Shown piece after piece: positions 15,560 through 23,784 of a DNA stretch of 28,368 nt. Every line of letters begins with the position of its first letter. Position 1 is the first letter of the stretch. A model generated the notes under the pieces. That model worked only from the letters and a program-made list of their open reading frames with translations. It did not search any database and was not told where the DNA came from. The stretch covers positions 1-28,368 of IMG/VR virus record IMGVR_UViG_3300010288_000003. One strand, given 5' to 3'. The position numbers and the translations under genes are program-made. Source of the DNA: a virus.

Positions 15560-17975
15560 CAGTCCCCACCACCGTGTTCACAACAAGCCCTAGGACAGTC
15601 AACGGTGACGGGTCGTCAACTCTGACGACAATAGTCGCCGGACTGTCCCAACTCCCCGTCAAAGAGATTGTCTTCGGGCCTTCGAACAGCGGTGCTGGGC
15701 GATCGAGCGCATCACCTACCACTCGGAACTCTAGATCTTCATAGCTACTTGGGACTGGGCCACGGCCTACTTTACCGCCACCCGAGGCAGCCAGCAAGAG
15801 GGTCACACGTCCAAGAGCAGCCGGCGAGCCGCGATCCGACCCCCGAGGATTGCCGCCAGTGATCGGAGTAGTCTCGAGGATCGATGAGTAAGCGAACCCG
15901 ACATGGATAAGAGAACCCGACCGTGGCAGCACGATCGCACCAGAGCTATCGACAGTTACACGGCCGGCGGGGCCCCCATCGATCCAAACCTCGACCTCGG
16001 CCCCGGCCAGATGGCTCAGCCCGGAAAGCGTAGTGACCTCCTTGTAAACCCGGGCCGTGCCGTAGGGGTCTTGAAAAGTCGAGAACCCGCTTCCGTCGAC
16101 AGCTACCATAGTGTCGTAATCGCCCAGCCGAAACATCGTAGGCGAGCCGACATTGTGGACACGATAGAGCCGTTGGTCTACCTCGGCGCATCCCCAGGGT
16201 GCACGATCGACACCTTCTCCGCTCCAGCCACCTACGCCACGAAAGCGGATCGGGTCGCCCAACGATAGCCCGTGCGGAACGGCAGTAACGATATCTGGAG
16301 GAACTCCAGCGAAAATATTTGTCACCGCGATCGGTTGATCATAAGTAACCCCACAGTCGACGAAAAAGGCGTCGTCGAGATGACCAGACCGCTCCCAACG
16401 GGTCTCCGAGGCCTCCACCAGTACACGAAAAGACGGTGTCAAATATTCGACATAACGAACCCAACCACTAGACAGCCGTCGACGGACAGCTAACCACAAC
16501 TCATCTTCACCATCAGCGCCCGGGACCACCGCTACACTCTCGACCTGCGGAGCTTCCTTGAAGTTCGGATCGCCTCCCAGGTCGTGCAGGTGTGCGGCGA
16601 TGATCTGCTGGTCCCTCTCGAAGGTCACCCCGACCAGCTTGCCGTCGCCACGCACCGCCCAGATCACGGAATAAGGCGTCTGATGATAGACGATCTCCCT
16701 GACCCCAGGGCGGAAAAGATGCTCAGCCAGGACCGAGACATCGACAGAGGAGAACTGATCGTTGTCGAAATCATAAGAAAGCCGGCGAAGTGCGCGGCCA
16801 CCGCGCTGGACAAAGAACACGGACCCGTCCAGAACGACTGGAATATGCGGCTCGGACCCGCGAACCGTGGCGGGCTTGACCACCGCATCCGCCGGGGTCA
16901 TGATCCCGTCGACATTTCCCTGAGCCAGGAACTCCGCCCCGGACGTTCCTATGACGAGAGCCTGTCCGGTGGAGGCGAGCCATCGGATGGCGTTGACTTC
17001 TCGGGAGACAGTTCGACGTCCGAAAGCCTTGTCGGCATTGAAAGCATCGTCAATTTCCGGATCGACGTTCTCAAGCTCGAAGTTATCGAAGTCATCGGAA
17101 ACAGAAGCGACGAAATAGTCCGGCCGACGCTTGAAGCCACCGTAGACCAACCGCCCCTCGTGAAACGTAACGGCATTGCATCCCTCCGTGGCAGAAAACA
17201 GACCGAGAGCCCAAGTGTAACTGTCCGCCCCAGAAATATTAGAAGCGTCGCCAGCCTCGTACTCCCAGTCCACGTCTACTTCTATAATCGTAGCGGAGAC
17301 GATCTGTCGGATCGTACACGTGGCCGCTCTGAACTTGACACCCGCTGTCTTTCGATAGCGATAGACGTGAAAAGTCCGCCCAAGATCAGCAGAAGTCAAC
17401 CCATGCGCAGCGGAGAACGTGAACCGACGATCGTAAGTCGTACCAGCAACATTCGTCGAGATGAAGACGTTCTTGTTCGTGTTGTACGGCCCGAGGGGAG
17501 CCCGTCCATTCGAGAACGCTACTGTAGAGAGAGAAAACGAGGTCGGCCCAGTTCTGGTCAGCTTCCTGGGCCAATAGTTCGGATGCACGATGTAGAGGAC
17601 ATCCGCCTCTTGAGCCCATTGGAGCTGATCGAGGTCATCTTCGGACCAAGGCGTACTGACGACTACGGGGCTGCCTCCGGATGTCACGATCCCGCCATTG
17701 CTATAGAAGCGGGCAGTGTAATGACCAAGCTCGACCACGTAAACGTTCGTCACCGAGAAGCGGAAGGGCGCCAGCCTGACCTTCCGCGTGCTGTCGTGAA
17801 CCTCGGAGACGAAACGAGTGCCCGGCCTGCGGGTGACGCCGCCATGGGGGAGAACGATGAAGTTCCGGATCCTCGACGCCGCCTTCCGGAACTGATCGAG
17901 ATCGTCCCGAGCGAGCAGAAGCGGGGAGATCTCGCCGGCAATGAACGAGTTCCGGATCGGGTCGAAACGAGGCAT
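15552..17975 (-). CDS. Tail tubular protein B (nozzle, T7 gp12-like)
   Basis: An 807-aa beta-rich structural protein forming the tail nozzle below the adaptor ring. The N-terminus has the family hallmark FIAGEISPLLLARDDLDQFR, then RIRNFIVLPHGGVTRRPGTR and VRLAPFRFSVTNVYVVELG. Further conserved pieces include DVLYIVHPNYWPRKLTRTGP, NAVTFHEGRLVYGG, ALVIGTSGAEFLAQG and PYSVIWAVRGDGKLVGVTFE. The length agrees with T7 gp12. ATG at 17975 has GGAG seven bases upstream, and the gene lies three bases after the adaptor stop. Family assignment is secure. Confidence 0.93.
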   Translation of the reverse strand: MPRFDPIRNSFIAGEISPLLLARDDLDQFRKAASRIRNFIVLPHGGVTRRPGTRFVSEVHDSTRKVRLAPFRFSVTNVYVVELGHYTARFYSNGGIVTSGGSPVVVSTPWSEDDLDQLQWAQEADVLYIVHPNYWPRKLTRTGPTSFSLSTVAFSNGRAPLGPYNTNKNVFISTNVAGTTYDRRFTFSAAHGLTSADLGRTFHVYRYRKTAGVKFRAATCTIRQIVSATIIEVDVDWEYEAGDASNISGADSYTWALGLFSATEGCNAVTFHEGRLVYGGFKRRPDYFVASVSDDFDNFELENVDPEIDDAFNADKAFGRRTVSREVNAIRWLASTGQALVIGTSGAEFLAQGNVDGIMTPADAVVKPATVRGSEPHIPVVLDGSVFFVQRGGRALRRLSYDFDNDQFSSVDVSVLAEHLFRPGVREIVYHQTPYSVIWAVRGDGKLVGVTFERDQQIIAAHLHDLGGDPNFKEAPQVESVAVVPGADGEDELWLAVRRRLSSGWVRYVEYLTPSFRVLVEASETRWERSGHLDDAFFVDCGVTYDQPIAVTNIFAGVPPDIVTAVPHGLSLGDPIRFRGVGGWSGEGVDRAPWGCAEVDQRLYRVHNVGSPTMFRLGDYDTMVAVDGSGFSTFQDPYGTARVYKEVTTLSGLSHLAGAEVEVWIDGGPAGRVTVDSSGAIVLPRSGSLIHVGFAYSSILETTPITGGNPRGSDRGSPAALGRVTLLLAASGGGKVGRGPVPSSYEDLEFRVVGDALDRPAPLFEGPKTISLTGSWDSPATIVVRVDDPSPLTVLGLVVNTVVGTDA

Positions 17976-17978
17976 CGG

Positions 17979-18608
17979 TCAGCTCCAGAACCCGCCACGA
18001 AACCAAGGATCGGTCGGAGGGTCGAACCAGCTACGGCCGCCTTCGACGATCTCGACACCCTGCTCGATAGCTGCCGCGAGGCGGGCCCTGCGGATCACCT
18101 CCCGCATCTCCCCGCGCGCCTGGTCGGCCCGAGATGGCGAATTGGCCAAGCTCAACGCAAAGTCCACCGCCAGCGACCATGACAAGGCCTCGACGAAGAG
18201 GCTATCGAACTGTGTCGGATCCGTGACCCGCTCGATGTAGACGATCTTCGCAACCGTGTCGTCGACGAGGATATGCCGCCCCTCGACCTTCCAAGGTATA
18301 TCCCCGGTCGTGTAGTTGACTTGGTGATAAGGATCGGACGGATCGAACAACCCGATGACACGAAGGCAATCGGGCGGGAGCAAAAACTTCTTCGCGAACC
18401 CGAACGGAGGCGCCGCCAGATCGGGAGCGAGCACCGCACGACGGATCGCGAAGCGCCAATTGTAGAGCCGAAGCAGCCCATCTCGATGCAGAGGGTACTG
18501 CTGGGATGCGACACGAGCGGCCTTACGGCTCTCGGTCAGCGAAGAAATTGGGTCCTCGTGAACCTTCGCCAGCGCAGAGTTGACGATCTCGACCTCAGAC
18601 GTCGGCAC
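17979..18608 (-). CDS. Tail tubular protein A (adaptor, T7 gp11-like)
   Basis: A 209-aa adaptor that sits between portal and nozzle. Conserved stretches are EIVNSALAKVHEDPISSLTE, YPLHRDGLLRLYNWRFAIRR, FAKKFLLPPDCLRVIGLFDP and FVEALSWSLAVDFALSLANS. The length matches the T7 gp11 family. It starts at a GTG (18608) with GGAG eight bases upstream and overlaps the thyX 3' end by 14 bases. In T7 it follows the capsid gene; here three small genes and thyX lie between. Confidence 0.92.
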   Translation of the reverse strand: MPTSEVEIVNSALAKVHEDPISSLTESRKAARVASQQYPLHRDGLLRLYNWRFAIRRAVLAPDLAAPPFGFAKKFLLPPDCLRVIGLFDPSDPYHQVNYTTGDIPWKVEGRHILVDDTVAKIVYIERVTDPTQFDSLFVEALSWSLAVDFALSLANSPSRADQARGEMREVIRRARLAAAIEQGVEIVEGGRSWFDPPTDPWFRGGFWS

Positions 18609-19452
18609 GGTCTACGCTCCCCTCGACGGCCCTCTTGATGGCCGGAAACCGCGACCACAGTTCCGATAACTCACTGATCGGAAGCTTATCGAGGTGATGC
18701 TTCTCGACAGGCCGACCAGAGAGCACCCGGTCCAACAAAGCTACCGCCGAAGCAGACAAAGACACCCCGTCCAATCGGTATTCCTTGAACGCCTCGGCAG
18801 TGAGCGGGACCCAGTTTCGCACGAACTCCCAGATCGCCTCGGCATACTCCCGGATCTCGTATTGAGCATGCTCATGAAGCCGAAGTTCCAAAAAGTGCAG
18901 CAAGTTGTGAAGGTCGATTTTCCAGACCCACTCGGTGTAGACGGAGACCGGGAGAACCATCCTGGCGAGTTCAGGAGCAACGTTTCGATCGAGCAACTGG
19001 CGATAGAGCGCGGCACTGTTGTTGCCCATCGCTTCGAAGACGCTGGCATAGAACTCGGCATCGGGGAGCGGGGCGTTCGCACGACCTTGCTTGTTGTTTT
19101 CCGCCGGTGGGCGGATCTGGTCCGGCTCGGGGACGTAGGTGTCGGCCGGGAGCGCGACATACCGGGCGGAGATTTCGTTGATGCTAGCCGTCCGGTGGCG
19201 CATCCACTGCCGAGCGACGAAGATGGGCGCCCGGATCTGGAACTTGACCTCGCACATTTCGAATGGGCTCGTATGCCGGTGGCGCATCAAGTACCGGATC
19301 AACGAGCGATCGAGATGCCCGGGTCGGTTTTCGTCATGCTTCCCGTAGGAGACCCGGGCGGCCTGGACCACCGCCCTGTCGTTCCCCATGCAGTCGATAA
19401 CCCGGACGAAGCCGGCGTTCAAGACTTCGCGCTCGAAGAGAAAATCGGCCAT
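18595..19452 (-). CDS. thyX: FAD-dependent thymidylate synthase ThyX
   Basis: A 285-aa flavoenzyme converting dUMP to dTMP with methylenetetrahydrofolate and NAD(P)H. The defining ThyX motif RHRTASINEISARY occupies residues 85-98 (R-H-R-x2-S-x2-E-x-S-x-R-Y), and the substrate-binding segment RHRHTSPFEMCEVKF lies at about 57-71. Further family pieces are LPVSVYTEWVWKIDLHNLLH and LRLHEHAQYEIREYAEAIWE. All residues needed for activity appear present. The gene interrupts the virion operon between capsid and adaptor genes. It has its own strong promoter candidate (19476-19504) and GAGGAGG ribosome site, so it can be expressed apart from the structural genes. It probably boosts dTTP for replication. 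Confidence 0.97.
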   Translation of the reverse strand: MADFLFEREVLNAGFVRVIDCMGNDRAVVQAARVSYGKHDENRPGHLDRSLIRYLMRHRHTSPFEMCEVKFQIRAPIFVARQWMRHRTASINEISARYVALPADTYVPEPDQIRPPAENNKQGRANAPLPDAEFYASVFEAMGNNSAALYRQLLDRNVAPELARMVLPVSVYTEWVWKIDLHNLLHFLELRLHEHAQYEIREYAEAIWEFVRNWVPLTAEAFKEYRLDGVSLSASAVALLDRVLSGRPVEKHHLDKLPISELSELWSRFPAIKRAVEGSVDRADV

Positions 19453-19475
19453 GGCGAGACCCTCCTCTCACGGGA

Positions 19476-19504
19476 AGCCTACGCCACGGCCGATCTGCTG
19501 TCAA
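19476..19504 (-). promoter_or_regulatory. Candidate promoter for thyX
   Basis: TTGACA (19504-19499), 17-base spacer and TAGGCT (19481-19476) on the minus strand, start predicted near 19469, 17 bases before the thyX ATG. The -35 overlaps the TGA stop of the preceding gene in the context GCTTGACAG, identical to the capsid promoter candidate at 21150-21178. Confidence 0.6.
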
Positions 19505-19737
19505 GCCTCCGGAGGAAGCGGAGCAGTAGCAGACTCCACCGCACTGTCCTGTCGGATAGTCCCCGAGATCAGACGACGGAGCCCACGAAGAGCCGTCCTG
19601 GCACCGTGGAGGATGTCCTCCGGGTCATCGCCCTCGTTGTACGCGATCCAAACCTCCCCAGCGGGAACGGTCGTGGAAGATCGCGAGAACGTGGTCCTGC
19701 GGTTCGGCTGACGAACGGCCTTCAACAGCACGCCCAC
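19501..19737 (-). CDS. Hypothetical small protein
   Basis: A 78-aa protein with no family I can name. It has a basic N-terminus (KAVRQPNRRTTFSR), a central predicted strand and acidic loop (VPAGEVWIAYNEGDDPEDI), an arginine-rich helix (LHGARTALRGLRRLISGTIR) and a low-complexity tail. It starts at GTG 19737, supported by AGGAGG six bases upstream. It lies 13 bases after the decoration protein, in the head-gene run, so a minor virion or chaperone role is possible but unsupported. Confidence 0.7.
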   Translation of the reverse strand: MGVLLKAVRQPNRRTTFSRSSTTVPAGEVWIAYNEGDDPEDILHGARTALRGLRRLISGTIRQDSAVESATAPLPPEA

Positions 19738-19750
19738 GGATCACCTCCTC

Positions 19751-20170
19751 TCAGGCAGTGGCGTAAAGACAGATGACTTCGAGCGACTGATCGTCCGCAG
19801 GATTGGCGCTCTTGAAGGTAGCGTGAACCAGGGTATCGTTGGCCAGCACCGCAAGCGTGAGCGGAACGGTCGCCACGCGGCCGGCCGCAGCGACGGAAAG
19901 CCCGCTCACGAAGGTATTCGCGCCGGGGGAAGTGCCGATGTCGAGAGTGACGCCGGTACCGAATGCGCCATGGTTGACGATGAACAGAAGCGGGCGCGAG
20001 CCGGCCGGGAGGACGAACAGCCTGACATCGTCGTTGGTGTTGAGAACCTGCTCGCCACCGACCAGCTGGGCGTAAGCGACCCGGACCCGACCTTCGAACT
20101 CGGTCGGGAACATCGCCACCGGGGGGACCGAGAGCTGCTTGGCATACTGCTTGCTGTTGAACGACGCCAT
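19751..20170 (-). CDS. Probable capsid decoration / minor head protein
   Basis: A 139-aa beta-rich protein directly downstream of the capsid gene (15 bases apart) with a good GGAGG site. Segments such as PLLFIVNHGAFGTGVTLDIG and AGRVATVPLTLAVLANDTLV predict a compact beta sandwich, as expected for head decoration proteins. I do not recognise a specific family. The assignment rests on position, size and predicted fold; a head fibre or other minor structural role is also possible. Confidence 0.82.
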   Translation of the reverse strand: MASFNSKQYAKQLSVPPVAMFPTEFEGRVRVAYAQLVGGEQVLNTNDDVRLFVLPAGSRPLLFIVNHGAFGTGVTLDIGTSPGANTFVSGLSVAAAGRVATVPLTLAVLANDTLVHATFKSANPADDQSLEVICLYATA

Positions 20171-20185
20171 TTCCGTTCCTCCCTA

Positions 20186-21049
20186 TCACTCGACGCACAG
20201 GATCTTGAGGACCTTCGCGTCCTCACGCCGGACCGCACCCCAGCTGCCCCAGGTATAGATTTGGGTAGCGTGCCGCTTGTCCGGGCGCTCCGAGACGACG
20301 GTGTCGACATCCTGCCGCAGGCCGAACGTAATCGCCGACCGGGTGAAGGCGTAGCAGGCACGGGCGCCGCTCTCGACCTTGAGCCGCTGGCACCGAATGA
20401 ACCGGAACCCGGCGTAGGTGTCGATGTCACCCTGGACGAGAGCCCGGATCACGTTGTAGTCAGCCGAGGTCACGCGGTCGTCGTTGAGCAGATTGGTGAG
20501 CTGCCGAGCAGTGCAGACCACGTACCGCTCCATCTCGTCCACCTCGGCCGCATCGAGAGCCTCCTTGGCGGTGAGGAGCTTCGAGATGGTGAGGCCGACA
20601 CCGGAAGCGCCGATCACGTTGCCAGCCGGGAAGGCCGAGCTGCCAGTCGGGGTCGCGCCGGTGACGACGTTCGCGTCGAACGCGGTGATGATGACGTCGT
20701 CCATCTGCCGACCCATCGCGCCCGCCTGATTACGGGTGTACGAGTTGTTCGGGTCGAGCAGGATGTCCAGCCGATCCTTCTTGTCGATCAGATCAGCTAC
20801 ATCGTAGGTGTCGAAAAAGATCCACCGACGCGAATGCTCCTGCGTGTTCAGCGGCGTGTCGCCATGCCGAACGAGGATCTTGTTCGGGACATCGGGTCCC
20901 ACACCGATGGCATCGTAACTCTTGCTCTCGCCCTGAACGTCCGTGTCGATGTCCACGAACGGGCGAAGCTTGCTCATCCGCTGAGCAGTCAGCATGCGAA
21001 CGGTCGCCGAGTACTGGCGAACGAACGCCTCCGTGATCGAATGCGCCAT
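20186..21049 (-). CDS. Major capsid protein
   Basis: A 287-aa capsid subunit of the podovirus type. The N-terminus ITEAFVRQYSATVRMLTAQR and SKLRPFVDIDTDVQGESKSY is typical, followed by WIFFDTYDVADLIDKKDRLD and LLDPNNSYTRNQAGAMGRQM. A long helix (ISKLLTAKEALDAAEVDEME) comes next, and the C-terminal part (ATQIYTWGSWGAVRREDAKV) is typical of this coat-protein group, probably with an HK97-type fold. The ribosome site (AGGAGG six bases before ATG 21049) is among the strongest in the window, fitting high expression. It follows the scaffold gene across a 125-base leader that holds a promoter candidate and a terminator-like hairpin. Confidence 0.92.
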   Translation of the reverse strand: MAHSITEAFVRQYSATVRMLTAQRMSKLRPFVDIDTDVQGESKSYDAIGVGPDVPNKILVRHGDTPLNTQEHSRRWIFFDTYDVADLIDKKDRLDILLDPNNSYTRNQAGAMGRQMDDVIITAFDANVVTGATPTGSSAFPAGNVIGASGVGLTISKLLTAKEALDAAEVDEMERYVVCTARQLTNLLNDDRVTSADYNVIRALVQGDIDTYAGFRFIRCQRLKVESGARACYAFTRSAITFGLRQDVDTVVSERPDKRHATQIYTWGSWGAVRREDAKVLKILCVE

Positions 21050-21071
21050 CCCTAGCCTCCTCGCCAGAAAT

Positions 21072-21125
21072 AAAAAAAGGGGACAACCCAGGGCTGCGTA
21101 TCAAGGCAGCCGCCGGATTGTCCCC
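21072..21125 (-). terminator. Strong intrinsic-terminator structure in the capsid gene leader
   Basis: On the minus strand GGGGACAA (21125-21118) pairs with TTGTCCCC (21086-21079). Three further pairs (TCC with GGG) and an inner stem GGCTGC/GCAGCC (21111-21106 with 21097-21092) around an eight-base loop follow. Seven T residues (21078-21072) come directly after the outer stem. This is a textbook intrinsic terminator pointing leftward, yet it stands 22 bases before the capsid start codon rather than after it. The structure is seen in the sequence; attenuation or partial termination of scaffold readthrough is inference. Confidence 0.85.
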
Positions 21126-21149
21126 AAGCGGGGGTCCGCCACTAGGGCG

Positions 21150-21178
21150 TACATAACATCGAAGGGAAAGCCTGTCAA
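21150..21178 (-). promoter_or_regulatory. Candidate capsid-gene promoter
   Basis: TTGACA (21178-21173), 17-base spacer and TATGTA (21155-21150) on the minus strand; predicted start near 21143, about 95 bases before the capsid ATG. The -35 overlaps the scaffold stop codon in the context GCTTGACAG. Transcripts from it would run into the hairpin at 21072-21125 within 20 bases. Confidence 0.55.
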
Positions 21179-21969
21179 GCCCCCGTCATCGCCGTGCGCA
21201 TACGATAAGCTTCCTGGGCCAACCGGCGAGCCTCCAGCGGATCCTTGGAAGCCAGCTCGACCGCTCGGCGGGTCAGATCCTCGGCCGCCACCTGCAGACT
21301 GCCCACACCAGGTGCAGCGACATTCGTAGCAGCGACCTCTTGGCGGAAGAACCGGGAGAGCGAAGAGAAAGCGTGGACGAGAGCAGGATGATTAGCAAGG
21401 CCGGCCTTGTCGAGAACCTCAGCCAGCTTCTCGCCCTTGTAGCCGTTGGCGGCCATCAGATCGGACACCGCCGCAAGGGCACGGTTCGCCGACTTGACCT
21501 TGTCGTCGAACCCCTGCCCCCACTCCAAGCGGAGCTGGGCGATCTGCTCGGCAACAGCCTTCTCCCGCTGCTCGATGGTATTCTTCTCGACCTCCGCCGC
21601 CCGGCCGAGATACGCCTCGTACAGTTTCGCGGCTGCCGCAGGGGGAATGCGGAGCGCCTTCGCCTGCTCGATGAACCAGGTGACGCCCTCACCGTTCCTA
21701 GCCTCAGCCGGGACGTTCTCCGACAGGGGAAGAGAATAGTTCTTCTCGTCCTCCGGGAAACCCAGCATACGGGCAGCGAAGACAGCCCGCTCCTCCTCCT
21801 TCTCGGGCAGAACCAGAACCCGATCAGGAGGATGGCCAACGGTCTTCTGGAGATGGACATAAGATCTAGCGAGATCCTCGACCCCGTTGAACTTCAAGAT
21901 CGAAGGGTCGGAACGGAGATCCTCCGGCAAACCGACCCGCCAATCGACAGTCTGCTCAGTCGTCGTCAT
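21175..21969 (-). CDS. Capsid assembly scaffolding protein
   Basis: A 264-aa helical, charged protein immediately before the capsid gene. The start TVDWRVGLPEDLRSDPSILK with FNGVEDLARSYVHLQKTVGH is characteristic of podovirus scaffolds, followed by RMLGFPEDEKNYSLPL. A coiled-coil middle (RAAEVEKNTIEQREKAVAEQ) and a basic C-terminal helix (EARRLAQEAYRMRTAM), likely the capsid-binding end, complete it. I chose ATG 21969 (GGAGG nine bases upstream) over an adjacent TTG at 21972. It overlaps the Bbp19-like gene by 14 bases. Confidence 0.9.
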   Translation of the reverse strand: MTTTEQTVDWRVGLPEDLRSDPSILKFNGVEDLARSYVHLQKTVGHPPDRVLVLPEKEEERAVFAARMLGFPEDEKNYSLPLSENVPAEARNGEGVTWFIEQAKALRIPPAAAAKLYEAYLGRAAEVEKNTIEQREKAVAEQIAQLRLEWGQGFDDKVKSANRALAAVSDLMAANGYKGEKLAEVLDKAGLANHPALVHAFSSLSRFFRQEVAATNVAAPGVGSLQVAAEDLTRRAVELASKDPLEARRLAQEAYRMRTAMTGA

Positions 21970-22180
21970 CAAGCTTTTCCTCCGGGTGGACTTCCAGCTT
22001 ACGAAGGAACACGATCACGGATCGCGCCCCCTCGTTGTAAGCCGTGGCGCAAGGGTCGCCGGGCACGAAAACCGACCGGTCCAGCGCACCGAACCGAGCT
22101 TCCAAGCCGGCGACGAAAGCCTGGAAGCGATCGTCTTTCAGGAGTTCCTGATACAACTTCGCGAACTCGAACTTGGTCAT
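21956..22180 (-). CDS. Bbp19-like small phage protein
   Basis: A 74-aa protein starting at ATG 22180, overlapping the portal stop as ATGA. Its pattern FEFAKLYQELLKDDRF then FVPGDPCATAYNEGARSVIV matches the small Bbp19-like family (named from Bordetella phage BPP-1), where a conserved F-x-P-G-D-P-x2-T-A-x-N-E-G-x-R-S core is found near portal and scaffold genes. The molecular function is not known; a virion or assembly role is likely. An upstream in-frame start at 22399 is rejected because it would lie inside the portal gene. Confidence 0.85.
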   Translation of the reverse strand: MTKFEFAKLYQELLKDDRFQAFVAGLEARFGALDRSVFVPGDPCATAYNEGARSVIVFLRKLEVHPEEKLDDDD

Positions 22181-23784
22181 TTCTGGGCAGCCTGGAGCTT
22201 GGCCGTAGCCTCGACCGCGGCGAGAGCCTGCTGCTGAGCAACGAGCGCATCTTCGGCTTCCTGCCTCTTCCGCCGCACGGCTTCGACATGCGAACGGGTG
22301 TTCAGCACGTTCATCGGAGCGCCCGTGGCTAAGTGAAGCGCCCGAACAACCTCGTCCGTGTCGAGCCAGTCGAAAGAACCGCGGTCCACCTGGTACCAAG
22401 GCGAGACCAATTCGAACAGCCGGGCGATCGCCATACCGGACTGCATCCGCTGCGAGGCGATCACCGGGGACGTGAACTCGACGTCGATCCCGCGAATATC
22501 CACTCCAGCCGGGGGAGCCGGCAAACGGCCGGCATCTTCGAGCGCCGACAAGATCCGCCTCAGCAACGGCGTGAACAGCTCGTGATGCAGCCGGGTGATC
22601 ATCGGAGCGGTTGCACGGTTGCGCTCGTCCGTGATCTGCATAACCTGCGTGGCCGTCATCACAGGGCTTTCCGACGTAATGAACAGCGGCACGAAAAAGC
22701 CCTCGCGAATGGCCTGCTGCCGCTTCTCGATCAGCGCGTCACCGAGCTCGATCCGGGAAGCCCCAGGAGGCAAGAGCGGGACCGGCTGGATCTGCCCGTC
22801 CGAATAGCTGATGCCACCAGGGAAGGCGCGGAGAGGCGACAGAAGCGCCCCGTCGGGGATCAGGAGCGGTGGATCGACCAGCTTTTCGGCACCGCGCAGG
22901 ACGGTAGCCGCCATTCGGTTGACCATCAGGATATCGCCGATCACGGTCATCGCCGGCGATCGTCCGTATACCTCCTGGCGGGTCTTCAGCCACCGGGGGG
23001 CCATGAACGGCTTTTCACGATACCCCGCTACGGACACGACAACCTGGTCTTCCACGTTGACCCAGACCGACACCCAGGGAAACGGGACAGGTTCCGGCAG
23101 AAGATCCACCAGATCCTCGTCGGTCGACGGAAACACGAAGTGAAGGAACTCGACCCGCCGGCGGACCATCTCGACGGGAGTGGCCTCGTCCACCGCCCGG
23201 CCGATAGTACGGCCAGGCCATTTCTGCCGAGCCTGCCGAGGGGTCATCAAGACCTTGCGGCCGAAGGTATCGATCTCGCCGCCGGCGCTTTCGTCGAGAA
23301 CGACCGTCGCCAGATGGTAGTTCTGAAACTTCAGCCGGCCGTTCTCGTCCTGATCGACGTAGACGACGGCCGTACCGAAAGCGCCCAGGTCGATGTAGAG
23401 CTCGTGCAGGGCGGTGTAGATGTTCGTCTGCCCGGCAGTAAGCTCGGTCATCACGGCTTGCCGGAGATCATCGAGCCACCGGGCCAGGGGGATGTCACGG
23501 CGAACCTCCTCCGGCGTCCTGCCCACCGGAACCAGCTCGAACCAACGAGACGCCGGAGAGGACAGGGACGAGTGCATGAACGCCGAGAACAGTTCGAGAG
23601 CCCTCGGTGCCGTGCTGTCGAGGACCTGTCTCTCCCGGGCCAGATTGGTCGAGCTGTCGGTCTCGTAGAACGAAGCTTTCCGGGGAAGCACGTAGCGAGC
23701 GATCAACTTCCAAGTCTGCTCGAACCGAGACCGCTGCTCGACGAGCGCCTGATAGCGTTCCGTCAAGGCTTCAGCCAGCGACAT
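22177..23784 (-). CDS. Portal protein (head-tail connector)
   Basis: A 535-aa dodecameric portal of the podovirus head-tail connector family. It begins LAEALTERYQALVEQRSRFE and QTWKLIARYVLPRKASFYET, typical of these proteins. DSTAPRALELFSAFMHSSLS, DLGAFGTAVVYVDQDENGRL, EVYGRSPAMTVIGDILMVNR and FITSESPVMTATQVMQITDE follow in the expected order. The C-terminal helix is glutamine/alanine rich (QQQALAAVEATAKLQAAQK). Its size matches T7 gp8. ATG 23784 abuts the preceding stop. It anchors the head vertex where terminase docks and adaptor proteins bind. Confidence 0.94.
   Translation of the reverse strand: MSLAEALTERYQALVEQRSRFEQTWKLIARYVLPRKASFYETDSSTNLARERQVLDSTAPRALELFSAFMHSSLSSPASRWFELVPVGRTPEEVRRDIPLARWLDDLRQAVMTELTAGQTNIYTALHELYIDLGAFGTAVVYVDQDENGRLKFQNYHLATVVLDESAGGEIDTFGRKVLMTPRQARQKWPGRTIGRAVDEATPVEMVRRRVEFLHFVFPSTDEDLVDLLPEPVPFPWVSVWVNVEDQVVVSVAGYREKPFMAPRWLKTRQEVYGRSPAMTVIGDILMVNRMAATVLRGAEKLVDPPLLIPDGALLSPLRAFPGGISYSDGQIQPVPLLPPGASRIELGDALIEKRQQAIREGFFVPLFITSESPVMTATQVMQITDERNRATAPMITRLHHELFTPLLRRILSALEDAGRLPAPPAGVDIRGIDVEFTSPVIASQRMQSGMAIARLFELVSPWYQVDRGSFDWLDTDEVVRALHLATGAPMNVLNTRSHVEAVRRKRQEAEDALVAQQQALAAVEATAKLQAAQK

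Noticed and set aside
16584-19776. Two further long plus-strand frames (16584-18182, 18694-19776) opposite nozzle, adaptor and thyX
   Set aside because: Opposite strand has unmistakable family motifs, including the ThyX signature; the plus products are unrecognisable and lack start signals.
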